Positions 45,589-57,488 of a DNA stretch of 64,000 nt are shown here, piece after piece. How positions within the stretch are numbered: position 1 is the first letter of the stretch; every line of letters begins with the position of its first letter. A program made the position numbers and the translations under genes. The DNA comes from Anniella stebbinsi (lineage: Eukaryota > Chordata > Lepidosauria > Squamata > Anniellidae): positions 92,829,263-92,893,262 of the forward strand of contig JARDYH010000007.1 in the NCBI GenBank assembly GCA_029215795.1. The letters are read 5' to 3'. Under the pieces are notes generated by a model. The model was not told the DNA's origin, searched no databases, and saw only the letters and a program-made list of their open reading frames with translations.

Positions 45589-45888
45589 TAGGGTGACCAG
45601 ATAAAATCCAGGTCAGGGCTCATGTAACTTTAACAATTGTAGAGAAAAGGGAATTTCAGCCAGAGTCATTTGTATGCAGTTAGTTCCTGATGCAGTTAAA
45701 GGTGCAGGCACTATACTAGAGTGACCATATACAAAAGAAGGCAGGGCCCCTGCACCTTTAACTGTTGTGGTGAAGAGGGAATTTCACCAGGAACTAATTG
45801 CATACAAATGACACTGGCTGAAATTCCCTTTTCTCTACAACTGTTAAAGTTACATGAGCCCTGACCTGGATTTTATCTGGTCAGCCTA
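45589..45888. mobile_element. hAT-type MITE
   Basis: First subfamily, starts tagggtgacc and ends ggtcagccta. Perfect 8-bp duplication cttcaaaa (45581-45588, 45889-45896). 300 bp, with a small internal deletion in the left arm relative to 3403. Confidence 0.92.
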
Positions 45889-45896
45889 CTTCAAAA

Positions 45897-48385
45897 CAGG
45901 CCTGCAAGGTAGTCATTGAAAGTGATGGCGTTAACATTGCCCATTCAGTTCACATTCCTAAAGGCTGGAACACAAAGATTACCTGCTGTTGTTTTATCAG
46001 CGTCAGTTTCCACAAGGGGCCAAGCGGAGAGGATTTCTGGGTCTTGGACAAGACCTGAGACAGGGGCAAGGAGAGATAAGGGGGGCGTACACTGCATCAG
46101 CGTTGTAAGTAACCGTTTGGATTCCCAGGGCAGGCCGGAGATTCCTCCATCCCCTAAATAGACATCAAGGCAAATGGAGAACTGCTTTGGGCCTTGCAGA
46201 GTAATGCTGCTGAAATGCCAAACTCTCTCTACACAAAAAGATTGCTCCTACTTGAAGCCATTGTGTGAAAGCCTGCTCCCTCTACTGTGCAATGTCACAT
46301 GTCTCTGATTTTCTCCACCTTCTTCAGGGGCTGCATTTGCTTTACTGCTTTAGGGCCCAATGAGCAGCATTCTGCCTAGCTTGCTCTTCTCATCCCAAGC
46401 TTCTGGGCAACTAGATGTTAGACTTCTCAACTGCCATCCTGAACATAGGGCTCATCCACATCTAGAACTCTTTTGAGATGGGGGAGGGGTTATCGCAACA
46501 TTTCCCACTTCCACGATCGTTGCTCACGGGTCACACGTGAGGGAAGTTTCCCGCAAGGAAAGGAGGGCCATTGCGGGAGGACGTGTGCCCCATGATGGCA
46601 GTTCCGAATGTGAATCAGCAGAAGTGGGCAGGGCTAGGCAGATGGGTACAGGGCATGAAGTTGTTTTGAAATAACTCCTCTGAGATGCACACCAGTGCAA
46701 ACTCACAGCAACATGGGGGGGGGGGGTTACTGTGTCAAAAATGCACTTCTGCGCATCAATATGTTTGTGTTAAAAGAAAAAATACACATGGTCGGTGCCA
46801 AAACACACTTATAACCAATCAGAAAATGCGCTAAAAATGGCAGACACCCTCTCCTGCACACGTCTGAAACCACTGGACATGCCCCTGTCAGTGGGTTGGC
46901 TGTTCGCTGAGCTGGGAGTTCGGGACCAACAACAACAGCTTCAGGAAGGGGGGCAGACCAGCTGTGGATGTCGGGATTGTAGTGAGAGAGCTGGAAAAGC
47001 CGTGATAAATCCAGTCGCCAATATCCCTCAGGGGTCATCCTGAGATCACCATGGGAGTAGGTGAACGTCATGTGGCCTGGTAGAGACAACCACAATATTA
47101 TTCCGAAATAAACAGCTGTTGTGGTCATCATATGGGGAGAAAATCATGGTTCCCTACCATCACTTCTCTGCCCCTGCTTCTGTCCCACAATACTTCCTCT
47201 TTCTTCCCAGAGAAGAAAGAGGAAGTAAACAAATACTACATAGCCAATTCATGGGCCATATTTATTGCGCTGTTTTTCCTACACACAGCAGGAAATGGCT
47301 GCACATTCCATTTCCAAAATAAAAGTCAGATTTTCTGGGGTCTATTTTATGATGAAAAGAAGGCAAGAAAGAGCGGGAGGCACACAGGAGGCAGACAGAC
47401 GCATGAAAAACCAAGAGTGGGCATTAACAAGTGTGCGCTAAAACTCTCATCTGATGAACCCCATAGGCTGGGAAAATAATAGCAGCAACAAAAGGGCTTT
47501 TCCGGGACGTGTGCGTGGGGGGGGGGGTGTTCTGAAAAACATTACTTTCTTCTCCAGAATTATGGGGGGGGGGATTTTGGTGCACCCCTAATTGTGAATA
47601 AAGAGTAAACGTCTGTCTCTTGACTTTTTAAATGTAGGCTGGGTTAAGTAAGAGTGAACACAGTTACGATCTCAAATAATTTATCTCTGGATTCCCCTTC
47701 CCTTTCTTCCTGGAATACAATATAGCTTTCCACACACACACCCCACACACACCCCCGCCTGCCCTTATGCGCTGAGCTGCATTGCTAAGCTACAAGGAGC
47801 TTAATATGAAAGAGGATGAAGGCAGCAGAGAGAAAGAGAGGCTGAGACAACGGAACACCGACTTGCGCTATATTGCCAATCCCAGCCTGCTTTGGATGTG
47901 TTTACTTTCTCAAAGTCCATCCATAATTCAACGGCTTCATTAATTCTCTTGCCAAAACCCAGCACTTCTGACTTTCAAAAAGAAGCTCTCATCCCACTAA
48001 TCGCCTCCTACCCCCACTCCCTTTGTGAAGAGCGAGAGATTAAACAGGGCCTCTGCCACCACCCTGAGACTGCACAAGGGATACAGAAAGCACGAATCAA
48101 ATAGCCGCACGTCTAACATGCGCACAACCTCGAAATACCTAGCAGCAGGGCGGGACGGAATCAACGGGAAAGGATTCCGAGGGGCCCTTGCTGACATGAA
48201 GCAGGCAACGGAGGATCAGGGAAGCGTAGAGGAACGAATGTTACTCCACAGTGCCTGGTGTAAAGCCTGGCCAGAGTCACAGATCTATTGGCCATCAGAT
48301 CCACAGTCCTTTCAAGGACAGCAGACCCCCACACACACACCGAATCTTATCTGCGGCAGCAAACAGAGTGGGTGCAGTGCAGGTA
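45897..48385. other. Unassigned non-coding stretch
   Basis: G runs near 46718 and 47520, and C/A-rich repeats near 47735-47758. The segment 46450-46700 starts 'gggctcatccaca', which may be another MITE, but its end was not found. No gene is supported. Confidence 0.4.
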
Positions 48386-48569
48386 AAAGACAGGGACGGA
48401 CCGTAGCTCAGTAGGAGACTGCACACTCAGTCCAGTTCTTGGCAACTCCAGTTCAAAGGACCAGGTGGCTGGTGATGGAAAAGCAGCCTAGTCTCTGCTG
48501 AGATCCCGTGGAGTTGCTGCCAACCAGAGTTGACAATGCTAGGCTAGATGGATAAATAGTCTGACCCAG
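48386..48569 (+). repeat. tRNA-like SINE (second family)
   Basis: Starts 'ggacggaccgtagctcagtagg', close to a tRNA A box, then a B-box-like 'agttcaaag', and ends 'gctaggctagatgg...gtctgacccagt'. Its end abuts the hairpin MITE. Confidence 0.6.
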
Positions 48570-48693
48570 TGGCGTCTCGTGGCTCCAGTATTAGTGGTAC
48601 TGTGAATTTATTCTGGATTTCAGTCAGAACCAGATAGAACTCTAAAAGAGCTATCCAGGATGCTGAGCCCTATCCTCAAAATACTTTCAATAC

Positions 48694-49980
48694 TAGAGCT
48701 GTGCAAGGATCTGGATCCAGATCCCGAATCTGGAGCTGATCGGGCTGATCCAGGCCTCCTGGATCCAGATCCGAACTGTATCGGATCAGGCCTAGATCAG
48801 GCCAGATCGCATCCACGTTCCGGATCCAATCTGGATCCATGCACAGCACTCCCTCCTGCTCCCCCTGCTCTTCCCTCCCACCCACTGTCTTTGTTTCCCT
48901 GCTGCCTCCTCCACATCATCCCCCGTCATCCTCTTTCCTCACTGTGTGCCACCGCATTTCCCACTCATGTCAGATGATGACGTCACCTGCCGCGACCAGC
49001 AAATGTGGTGCTCTTTGCCGGTCAGGGCGGGTGACATCATCACCTGACACGAATGGGAAATGTGGTGGCACACAGCGAGGAGAGAGGACGACGGCAGGAC
49101 AACGTGTGTCAGGGTCTGAGGCGTGGGCGGCTTGGCTTGGGCACAGAGACGCCAGGGCCAGGAATAATGACGGTAAGCTTAACTAGTTGAGAGCAGTTAA
49201 GCTTTAATCACAGGCAAGGTGTTCAGAGAATGCAACTAGACACTGACCTGTACAGTGAACAGAACCCTGCTTCAGACAGGTAAAATGGTAAACAGAGTTT
49301 AATGGACCCAACAGGCAACAGCACTCAACCAGGACTAAGGCAGAACACCCAGTCCCAAAGCAAACAGCATTCAAATTCCAAAAGGCAAGCAGCGTTCAGT
49401 CAGGGCCAGAGGCAGAAGACACAGTCCTAAAGCAAACAGAGTTCAAGTTCCAGAAGGCAAGCAGCGTTCAGTCAGGGCCAGAGGCAGAAGCATAGTCAGG
49501 CAGCACAGCAGGTCAGGAATAGCGTGCACATGGTCTAAAACCGGTGAGAGCTACAGCAGACAATAAAGACCATGTTACTGTGGCCAAGGCTAGAGGGAAA
49601 ATGCAGTTCTTATGTAGGCCTTCTGAGCTTGCTGCTCAGCTGGTCTGCATCAGCTCAACCGGGATTACTGGCTGGTCTGAGCCTCGATCCTGCCAGGGCT
49701 TACATTCTGTGTCTCTGATCCAGTGAAGACTCTGCGATCAGCAAGGTGCTCTGTGACCAGCTGCAGGCTGAAACCTGACAACGTGGAGGAGGCAACAGGT
49801 AAGCAGGGAGAGTGGGGGAGGGAGGGGGAGAGCGGGGAGAGTGGGAGGGAGTGCTGTGCATGAATCCAAATCGGATCCGGATTGGATCCAGATCTGAGTC
49901 AGGTTGGGCCCGATCCGATCCGAGTTAGATCGGGCCCAATCCAGATCTAGATCAGATCAGGGGGTCCGTGCACAGTCCTG
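48694..49980. mobile_element. Divergent hAT-like GATCC element
   Basis: Ends tagagctgtgca and tgcacagtcctg, with perfect 8-bp duplication ttcaatac (48686-48693, 49981-49988). The subterminal motifs are GATCCAGATC rather than GATCGG. The core has inverted arms with caggtaagcagg and a consensus CRE octamer TGACGTCA at 48978-48985. An LTR-like insertion occupies 49107-49780. Confidence 0.85.
49107..49780. mobile_element. Solo-LTR-like insertion
   Basis: 674 bp with tgtcagg...cctgaca ends (TG...CA, inverted) and a perfect 5-bp duplication acgtg (49102-49106, 49781-49785), the pattern of an endogenous retrovirus solo LTR. Internal direct repeats of 'gcaagcagcgttcagtcag' lie at about 49385-49480. 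Orientation is uncertain: AATAAA at 49562 on plus and ATTAAA near 49205 on minus are both present. No viral genes. Confidence 0.75.
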
Positions 49981-50045
49981 TTCAATACCTTGGATAACTC
50001 CTTTAGAGTTCACAGCCCCACCAAATTTAGAGCCACCAGTCTCTA

Positions 50046-51069
50046 CTGGCCTGAACTGGTAGAAGGCAGCTTCCTAGGTTCCTATCTGTAGGATTTCTGA
50101 GGGGCATTAAAAAGAATGTTGATACAGTTCAATTGCACAACCTGGTGCCCTTCAAAGGTGTTGGAGTACAGAAAAGCCCCTAGAACAAACCATTGCCTTT
50201 TGTACCACCTGACTTCTAAACTAATGCTTGCAGTACCACCCTCCAGCCATCTGGTGGCACTGTAGTGCAGTAGAGAGCAGGCTAGCAGGTCCCCTACCGT
50301 AGTGAATTAGCATAATGTTGCAGAGAATAAGGCACTGGGGTCCCACTGCTGTAATCCCAGTTTGGAGATGCATGGTACCATACATACTTCATATGATGGC
50401 AATCCCAAGAATTGCATTCATGGTCAGGCCCAGGGAGAAACTGGGTGCCTGTTCCGTGGCTGGCATGGGACTGAGTTCGTTCTGCCCTTGCTCAATTCAA
50501 AATATGGCCCCATTAAAAATTAGCAGTTTGCCCAGAAGTTTTGATTGTTTCTTAACCCTGCCAGTATTAACCATCTGGCATGTTTAAAATCACAAGATAA
50601 TTGAAAGAGCACTGGTGAATTAAGAAAAACAAGTCCTTTTCATTTGTCTCAGAGACCTAAACTTGCAAACCTAAAAAGAATCTGAAGAGTTCCTGCTCCC
50701 TCAAATCTGCTGAAAATGGTCTCTCTTGGCTTCCCACTCAGGAGATATTCCTACTAGATTGTGCCCAATGCTTCTACATCTCTCCTCCCAATCATTAACA
50801 TCTAAAAAAAGGATCAAATTGCTAGTTCTCATTTTTAATAGCCTGTGGTGTTTTAGAGCTGTTAGTAATGTGAGCATGTAGCTCTCCTGGTTGTTGTTGT
50901 TGTTGTTGTTGTTTTTAATACCCCAGATTCCTCTTAAATTCTAAGGGGAGGGAGTGCAAACAGCATCCTGAAGATGTGCATTATTCTGTAATGTTCCAGC
51001 CCAATCTGAGAGGCTTGTTTTATATATTACATTTCCCCTGTGACTTTCCTCCAAGTAGCTGAAGGTGGA
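50046..51069. other. Unassigned; TTG microsatellite
   Basis: (TTG)n at about 50889-50912. Nothing else recognised. Confidence 0.5.
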
Positions 51070-51320
51070 GTTCATGGTTTTATTTCTTTCTTTTTACATG
51101 TATATCCTGCCTTTTTCCTCTTGCAAGGAACCCAAGGCAGTTTATGTGGTCCTCATCTTCCTCTCTATTTCATCCTCACAGCAACAACCCTGTGAGGCAG
51201 GTTAAGTTGAGAGTCAGTGACTGTCCCAAAGTCACCCAGCTTCATGGCTGAGTGGGGACTAGAACCCAGACCTCCTAAACCCTAGTCCAGCACTCTAACC
51301 GCTACATCACACTGGCTTTA
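51070..51320 (-). repeat. Antisense tRNA-derived SINE
   Basis: Full-length-looking antisense copy of the 838-1432 family: 'tatatcctgcctttttcctc', 'cctcacagcaacaaccc', 'gagagtcagtgac' and 'ggggactagaaccc'. A partial second antisense copy follows to about 51480. Confidence 0.8.
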
Positions 51321-51489
51321 TCTTCCGTGCCGTTCTATCTACCCAACAACGTCGTCAGGTAGGCTGGCTGAGAATGAAAGCGACTTGCTAAGGTCACCCA
51401 GTGAGCTTCACAGTTGTGGATAGGGTAGGTGGGTTGTTAAACTCAGAATGCCCCAGTCCTAGTCCAACCACAACATTATACTGTTTACC

Positions 51490-52259
51490 TTTTCACCTAA
51501 CAAAGCTTTGGTGGCTCTGAAGATGCACAGGGACCCAGGAAATGTTGGGCTTCCTATACACACAAACACACACTCGCCTAATCAAAGCCAATAAAAAAAA
51601 CCAATCAAATTGGGCAGTGCCTAGCAGGAAGATGCTGTCTATTTAAATTTTTCATTAAAACTCTTTTCTAGCTCTAGTGGGCTTGAACAAAAGGAGCAAA
51701 AGCTTCCGTGCTCCCCCCCCGTCCCTCTCTTCTTCCCCTCCTGCCTTTAATCACAGCCCCGTTCATCAGGGATTAATGATTCTGCTTATCGGAGTCCAAG
51801 AGAGATTTGTTTAAAATATCACCTTGCATGACACCTCCAGAGCGAGGAATGAGCCAGCTATTATGGCTGCAGTCTCAAGAAAACGAGACAGTGAGGGGAG
51901 GAACCTGCCATGCTCCAAAGGCAGCAAAACCCTAATTTCCCATAAATTACTTTGGGCTTCTTTGAATTGCTTTTAAACAACCATTTCTTTCTCCCAGGGG
52001 CTCCAATTGAAGGGGGCAGGTAATCTCGACTGAAGAGACGTGTGGAAATTAGGGCCTCCGCCAGGAAGGAAAGAACGAAGGAACGAAGGAGGGCTGTTGT
52101 TGGAGGAAACATATGTTCTCAGAGAAACTATGGGGACAGATACATGATGGTTAATGATGTTCTGGAAGAGCGGCACACACAGACACACACACCCCATCAC
52201 TGCTTATCAAAAAATTCCTCAAAGGTGGCAGGATCTCCAGCCAGGCTGTCTGGCAACAG
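51490..52259. other. Unassigned non-coding stretch
   Basis: The 51740-51900 part is non-repetitive, with sequence such as 'cccgttcatcagggattaatg'. It has the look of a conserved non-coding element, but this is only an impression. GAAC-GAAGG repeats lie near 52065-52090. Confidence 0.25.
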
Positions 52260-52850
52260 CATAGCTAATACCCTGGAAGACAGAAACAACGTTCAAAGTG
52301 ATCTCGATAGACTGGAGCGCAGGGCTGAAAACAACAATGAAATTTAATAGGGAGAAATGCCAAGTTCTAAACCTAGGAAAAAGAAACCAAATGCACAGTT
52401 ACAACATGGGGGATACTTTGCTCGGCAATATGACAAGCGAGAAGGATCTTGGAATTATTGTAGATCACAAGCTGAATATGAGCCAACAGTGTGATGTGGC
52501 TACAAAAAAAGCAAATGCTATTTTGGGCTGCATTAATAGAAGTATAGCTTCCAAATCGCACAAGGTACTGGTTCCCTTCTATTTGGCACTGGCTAGGCCC
52601 CATCTTGAGTATTGTGTCCAGTTCTGGGCACCACACTTCAAGAAGGATGCAGACAATCTGGAGGGCAATGAGGATAATCAGAGGTCTGGAAACAAAGCCC
52701 TATGAGGAGAGATTGAAAGAACTAGGCATGTTTAGACTGGAGGAGAGGGGAGACATGATAGCACTCTTCAAATACTCGAAAGGTTGTCACACAGAGAAGG
52801 GCCAGGATCTCTTCTCCATCATCCCAGAGTGCAGGACATGGAATAATAAC
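52260..52850 (+). mobile_element. CR1 LINE ORF2 fragment
   Basis: Starts in the same place after the FADD box as in the 4660 copy (IANTLEDRNNVQSDLDRL), then EKCQVLNLGKRNQMHS and CSIPECRTWNN-type C-terminus at 52810. Truncated at both ends and frameshifted at about 52340 and 52670. Confidence 0.85.
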
Positions 52851-53060
52851 TCTCACCAAGTGAACTGAAGCAAAACACCTTCTGGAAGATCCAGCTGCCT
52901 GAGGCAGGACACTCTCTCTTAGGCATTGAACAATCTCAGGCCCAGAGAGAGATAACAGCAGCCTCGCTGTGGGGCAGCAGGCTGCCACCGGCCCCTTCAG
53001 GATGCCATGAGGGTGAGGCCGCTTTCCATTTTTGCCTTCTTAGTTTGCTTCCCCCACCCG

Positions 53061-53062
<2 letters not shown>

Positions 53063-53106
<44 letters not shown>
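53063..53106. repeat. GT microsatellite
   Basis: About 22 GT dinucleotides with no interruption. Confidence 0.95.
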
Positions 53107-53108
<2 letters not shown>

Positions 53109-53594
53109 GGACTGCTTCTTCTGCTCCAGGTGAGATCCTGTTGTGGGTTGAAGTGGGTTACCCTCTTGGTGAGAGACAGAGGGGAGGAATGTATGTGAGG
53201 CTCCATGTGACAGATGGCTGGGAATGACTGAATGACTGGGAAATACTTTTATATTGCTAGTGGATTAGCTAGCCTGATGTCCTTTTTGTGACCAGTGGCT
53301 GGCTATTACCACAAACTATCATCTATGAGTGTGCTAGTTGGATGTGTATGACTGATTGGTTGAATGGAGTATCAAACTGAGCTACTTAATTGTTAAATTT
53401 TCACTGATAATTGTATTCTTGTATTTTGTTTGCTATTGTGTGTATTGTAGAGCATAATGTGTAAGGAAAAGGGAGTGGCAATATGTGTTGTGTAGGGCAG
53501 AGGAAGATATGGAGATGGCAGGGTGAAGTGCCATTACAGCGGAAGGAGAGATAGATGTTTAACACCCACCTTCCAGTCTCCCTGCCACCCCAGG

Positions 53595-54632
53595 GATCTT
53601 GGAGCACAAACCAGGCCTCCCGCAGAACCTCTCCTTGCTCCTATTCAATGCCAGGTCAGTTAAAAACAAAATAAATATCATCTATGACCTCCTTACAGAT
53701 GAGGAGGCCGACCTGGCATGCTTCACAGAGACCTGGCTGAGAGATGACAGTGGCCCGACATGGGCCCAGGCCCTCCCAGCTGGGTACTGTGTTAGTGAGC
53801 AGGTGAGGAAAAGTGGGCAGGGGTGGAGTAGCTGTGGTCTACAAAGACAATCTTAACCTGACCAGACTTCCTGTCCAGGAATTGAATTACATCGAGTGTG
53901 TATATCTGAGTCTGAAGACCAGGGATAGACTGGGGATTCTGTTAGTGTACCGGCCACCCCGCTACCTATCTGATTCCCTGGCCAAGCTCACGGAACTGGT
54001 CTTGGAGCTAGTATTGGAGTCTCCCAGGCTTTTGGTCCTGGGCGACTTCAACATCCCATTCGAGAACAGTTTGTCAGGTGCATCTCGGGAGTTCATGGCA
54101 TCTATGACAAACATGGGCCTATCCCAACTGGTCTCTGGACCCACGCATTCAGCAGGTCACACCCTCGATGCTGTTTTCAGTTCTGAAGAGACGGATCTGT
54201 GGGCGGAGGTGATAAATACCTCTGCATTGTCATGGACAGACCATTTTCTGGTCAGAGTTAGTATCACCGCTACCACTGGACCTATTAAGATGGTCCGCCC
54301 TCAAAGACTGATGTATTCCAGGAAGCCTTAGAGGGTTCTATGGCTGGTATCATCGACAATCCTGTAGAAGCCCTGGTCAATAGATGGAATCAAGACCTAA
54401 CTAGGGCTATCGACATGATCACCCCCAAACGTCCTCTCCGACCCGCTTCTAACCGGGCGCCCTGGTATACAGAAGATCTCAGGGAGTTGAAGTGGGAAGG
54501 ACGACGACTGGAGCTCCGATGGCGGAAAACTCAACTTATATCTGACAAAACACAACATAGAGAACATCTTCGTTTCTATGGGGTGGCAATACGTGCAGCG
54601 AAGAACGTTTTTTTCTCTGCACGCATTGCGTA
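53595..54632 (+). pseudogene. L2-like LINE endonuclease fragment
   Basis: APE-type endonuclease in two frames: SLLLFNARSVKNKINIIYDL and ACFTETWLRDD, then after a frameshift near 53815 GGVAVVYKDNL, LLVYRPPRYL, LLVLGDFNIPFENS, THSAGHTLDAVFS and SWTDHFLV. A third frame (54340 onward) has APWYTEDLRELK and continues to FFSARIA, where homology stops at the CR1 tail. It represents the N-terminal half of the kind of ORF2 whose C-terminal half is seen at 30882. Confidence 0.8.
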
Positions 54633-54717
54633 CGCTTTAAGATGGATTCCTGCAATGAGCAGGGGGTTGGACACGATTGCCTTATAGGCCCTTTCCAACT
54701 CTACTATTCTATGATTC
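54633..54717 (+). repeat. CR1 3' tail fused to L2 fragment
   Basis: 'tttaagatggattcctgc', 'agcagggggttgg', 'ggccctttccaactc' and the tail 'tattctatgattc' are the last ~85 bp of CR1. They join L2 coding sequence directly. Confidence 0.8.
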
Positions 54718-55117
54718 AATCTGCTCCCATGTGACCACTGCAGCTTGCAGGCAGAGGAAATTGCTGCTCTCATCCCTGCTGTACTATAGTGCCATCACTG
54801 CAGATGGCCAGAGTGTGGTACTGCAGCCATTCGCCCAGCAGGGGTTAGGTGACACAGGGAGCCAATAGAGTCCCACCTGGGCCTATAAAGTTGCTGACAG
54901 TGACCTGGAGTCTCAGTGTGTGCAGCTTGTTTGCCAGGTTCAGGCTGAACTGCTGGATCACCTGCTGAAGCTTATCCACTGGCGTGGGCGTCTGCCAGAA
55001 TTTTTCCAAGGGGGGGGCAAACAGCACACCACTTTGTAGTTGAAATTACACACCTGTGCAATTTCCTTGTGTGTGCTCTTTGTTGCTGAGTATCACATTA
55101 TGGGACATTTAGAAGCC

Positions 55118-55171
55118 TACATATAGTAGTAGAAGATCGTCAGAATTGAACAACACTAATGCAGAAGAGTG
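55118..55171. repeat. 54-bp target duplication, left copy
   Basis: Perfectly identical to 60941-60994 (tacatatagtag ... cagaagagtg). It flanks the LINE at 55172-60940. Confidence 0.97.
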
Positions 55172-55607
55172 GCGAGGGAGTGGCGGTTAGCTTCCAAGCC
55201 TCAGCTTCAGTGCTTTGGCGTTTATTTTAATTAGCTATAACCTGCTTAAAGTGTTTTACTTGTTTTATTCATTTTATTTGTTTTATCTTCATCTGGGCCT
55301 TTTTAGTGCTTTCAGACCAATTAAGCCCTAAAGAAGCAGCTGATATTAGTGGTTTATCCCAGCCGCATTACGATAGTTCACTCCCTTTTGCTGTTGTTAG
55401 GAGGTGAAGATATGGTGAGGTTTCCTGGGATTCTTATTTCTATCTACCAGCAGCAAGAAAACAACTGAAAGATAAGAGACTCCCTCAGCCTTTTGGCTTC
55501 CGCAGGTGATAACAACGACGGACTATTCAAGGATTAAAGCCATTTACAACTTGGCCATAGAAGAAGTGAGTATCTCTTGACAAACAATCGCTACCGATGA
55601 CTCTAAG

Positions 55608-57412
55608 ATGGTTCTCACTAGAAGTAATTACAGAGGACTAGGGATGCTACCTGTTCCTGAGCTAAAGGCCCACAAACGTAGCAAGCAAATGCAAATTACC
55701 CAGTACTGCACGCCCAGAGGAATGAAAGGAATGGAGGGGAAAGGAGAAAGGTTTGGAGAAAAACCTGTACAGGAACTGTTGCAACCTACGGATTGGCCAG
55801 TAGATACAAAGGGGGTGTATACAATCCCAGATATGAATCCATCCATAAATAAACTAGCAAAGGAGATCCTGCAGGCCGAAAATTTGGCTACACAAACATC
55901 AAAAAATGTGCTGAAGAATGATGATATATCAAAACAACTTAATGATTTGATGATTAAACAAACGGATGAGCTCTTTAGCAAAGAGACATTAGTGAACACA
56001 GAAGAAAAAGAAAACAAAAAGGTGTCACTCTCTCCGAACCACTGGCCGAAGGAGATGGGGAAAGTCTACCATTAGAAGGATGGCTTTTTATGTTAACAAG
56101 AGAAATAGACTTAATCAAAACCTTCTTGTTGGAGTGCAACAATCTCTTAACCACCCTTGTAGAAATGATTATGAAGTCTGACCCAAAACTGGTAATTGGG
56201 GGAGCAGAGCAAAAAGGGGCAGGAAGAGCTACGATCACTGAGGGGGAATACAAAATTGACAACCAACGAGAAACGAGAAAGAAAAAAACAGCCAAGAAGA
56301 AAGATATAAGACAATATCCCCTGATGAAAAAGAGTAAAAATATAAAAAACATAAATAATAAAAGAAAATCAAAGAATCAACGCTATAATAAAAGAGATTT
56401 CGAAAAACTCTTTAAGCTCTTAGCTACCGGAACAACACAGAAATCTATGGCAAAGAATCTGATGCAAAGAAGTACAGAAAAGATATTAAAGGGTAACAAA
56501 GATACAACTGTGGACCACTCTCGGAAAGAAGATTTGGACCCTCCACCAGCCCCGCCTGTACATCTTCCAGCACCAGCAGAGACATCAGACCAACAGGAAG
56601 CACGAGATTCCGCTGCATTGCAACATTCATCTTTGCAGGAGTGGGTTCTAGATGAGGAAAGGTGGGCCTTGGTATTAAATCGTAAGAAATTAGTACTGCT
56701 AAACTACCCGAAACCCCCGGGCTTGCTTACACAGATAGAACGTAAGCTCCATTTATTGGAAATGATAAAAGGAGAGTTTCGAGATCACCTCACCATAGAT
56801 GATATAACACGAGTAGAATATTTGTTCTACAATTATATTACAGCACGTGTTGTAGTTACCTTCAGTGGCCAAGACAAGGCCAAACTACTCTTAAAGCGTA
56901 AGGGCGTACTAAGCCGCAGAGGTATTCCAATATTAAGATTCTTTGAAAACCAAGCATCCCCTCTGATTCTAAGACCCCACTTTTCTGCAAATGAAAAAGG
57001 CAATGAAGTTAACGAGGACAATTATGTAGAAAACCTGATTGAACTTAATTCTGATGAAGAGTGTATCCTTCCCTATAAAGAACAAGAACAGGTTGGTCCA
57101 AACAGTGTGCTTCAATCAGAACCTCTGGTTCAAATTACATCTCCAACATTCAAACCCACACTGATTAAAGAAGAGAAGATGCTACTAGAATCCTTCTCTG
57201 CTCTTCCCTCAACAGCACAAAAGGATATTATGCAAAGATTTGAAATTCTTAAGTATCACCTGCTTAACCTCCAGGTAGAAGGGAAGGACTTAGCGCATTC
57301 TGGAAACAGGCATCAGCCAGGGAAAAAAAACAGATTCAATGCAAGAGATATACCTGGAAACTATAAAAGAAAAAGCAAATTCTGGTCTAGGAGCACAAAG
57401 TGTGGAATCTAG
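55608..57412 (+). pseudogene. LINE ORF1, one frameshift
   Basis: First frame 55608-56075 (MVLTRSNYRGLGMLPVPELK), second frame 56090-57412. Near 56030 the frame shifts in a CTCTCTCC run; the second frame is open upstream through EPLAEGDGESLPLEGW, so a single 1-base indel explains the break. Charged and lysine-rich (KKKTAKKKDIRQ, RKSKNQRYNKRDFEK), then a ~150-residue segment with VLNRKKLVLLNYPKPPG and VVVTFSGQDKAKLLLKRKGV that could fold like an RRM. No CCHC knuckles. Presumed nucleic-acid chaperone by position. Confidence 0.65.
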
Positions 57413-57488
57413 AGACATAAATTGTCTGATGCATGGTGAAGCAAACTCGTTACCAAAAGCTTCGGAGACCAAAAATGTATAAGTTCTA

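Larger units (their letters stand above)
48570..50045. mobile_element. Hairpin MITE split by a hAT-like element
   Basis: The left arm (48570-48693, 'gtggctcc...ggatttcagtcagaac') and right arm (49989-50045, 'ccttggataactcctttagagt...gagccaccag') belong to the family complete at 25655. The 48694-49980 element lies between them. Confidence 0.6.

Noticed and set aside
51740..51900. Conserved non-coding element
   Set aside because: The impression rests only on non-repetitive, homeobox-site-like sequence. It cannot be supported without cross-species alignment.
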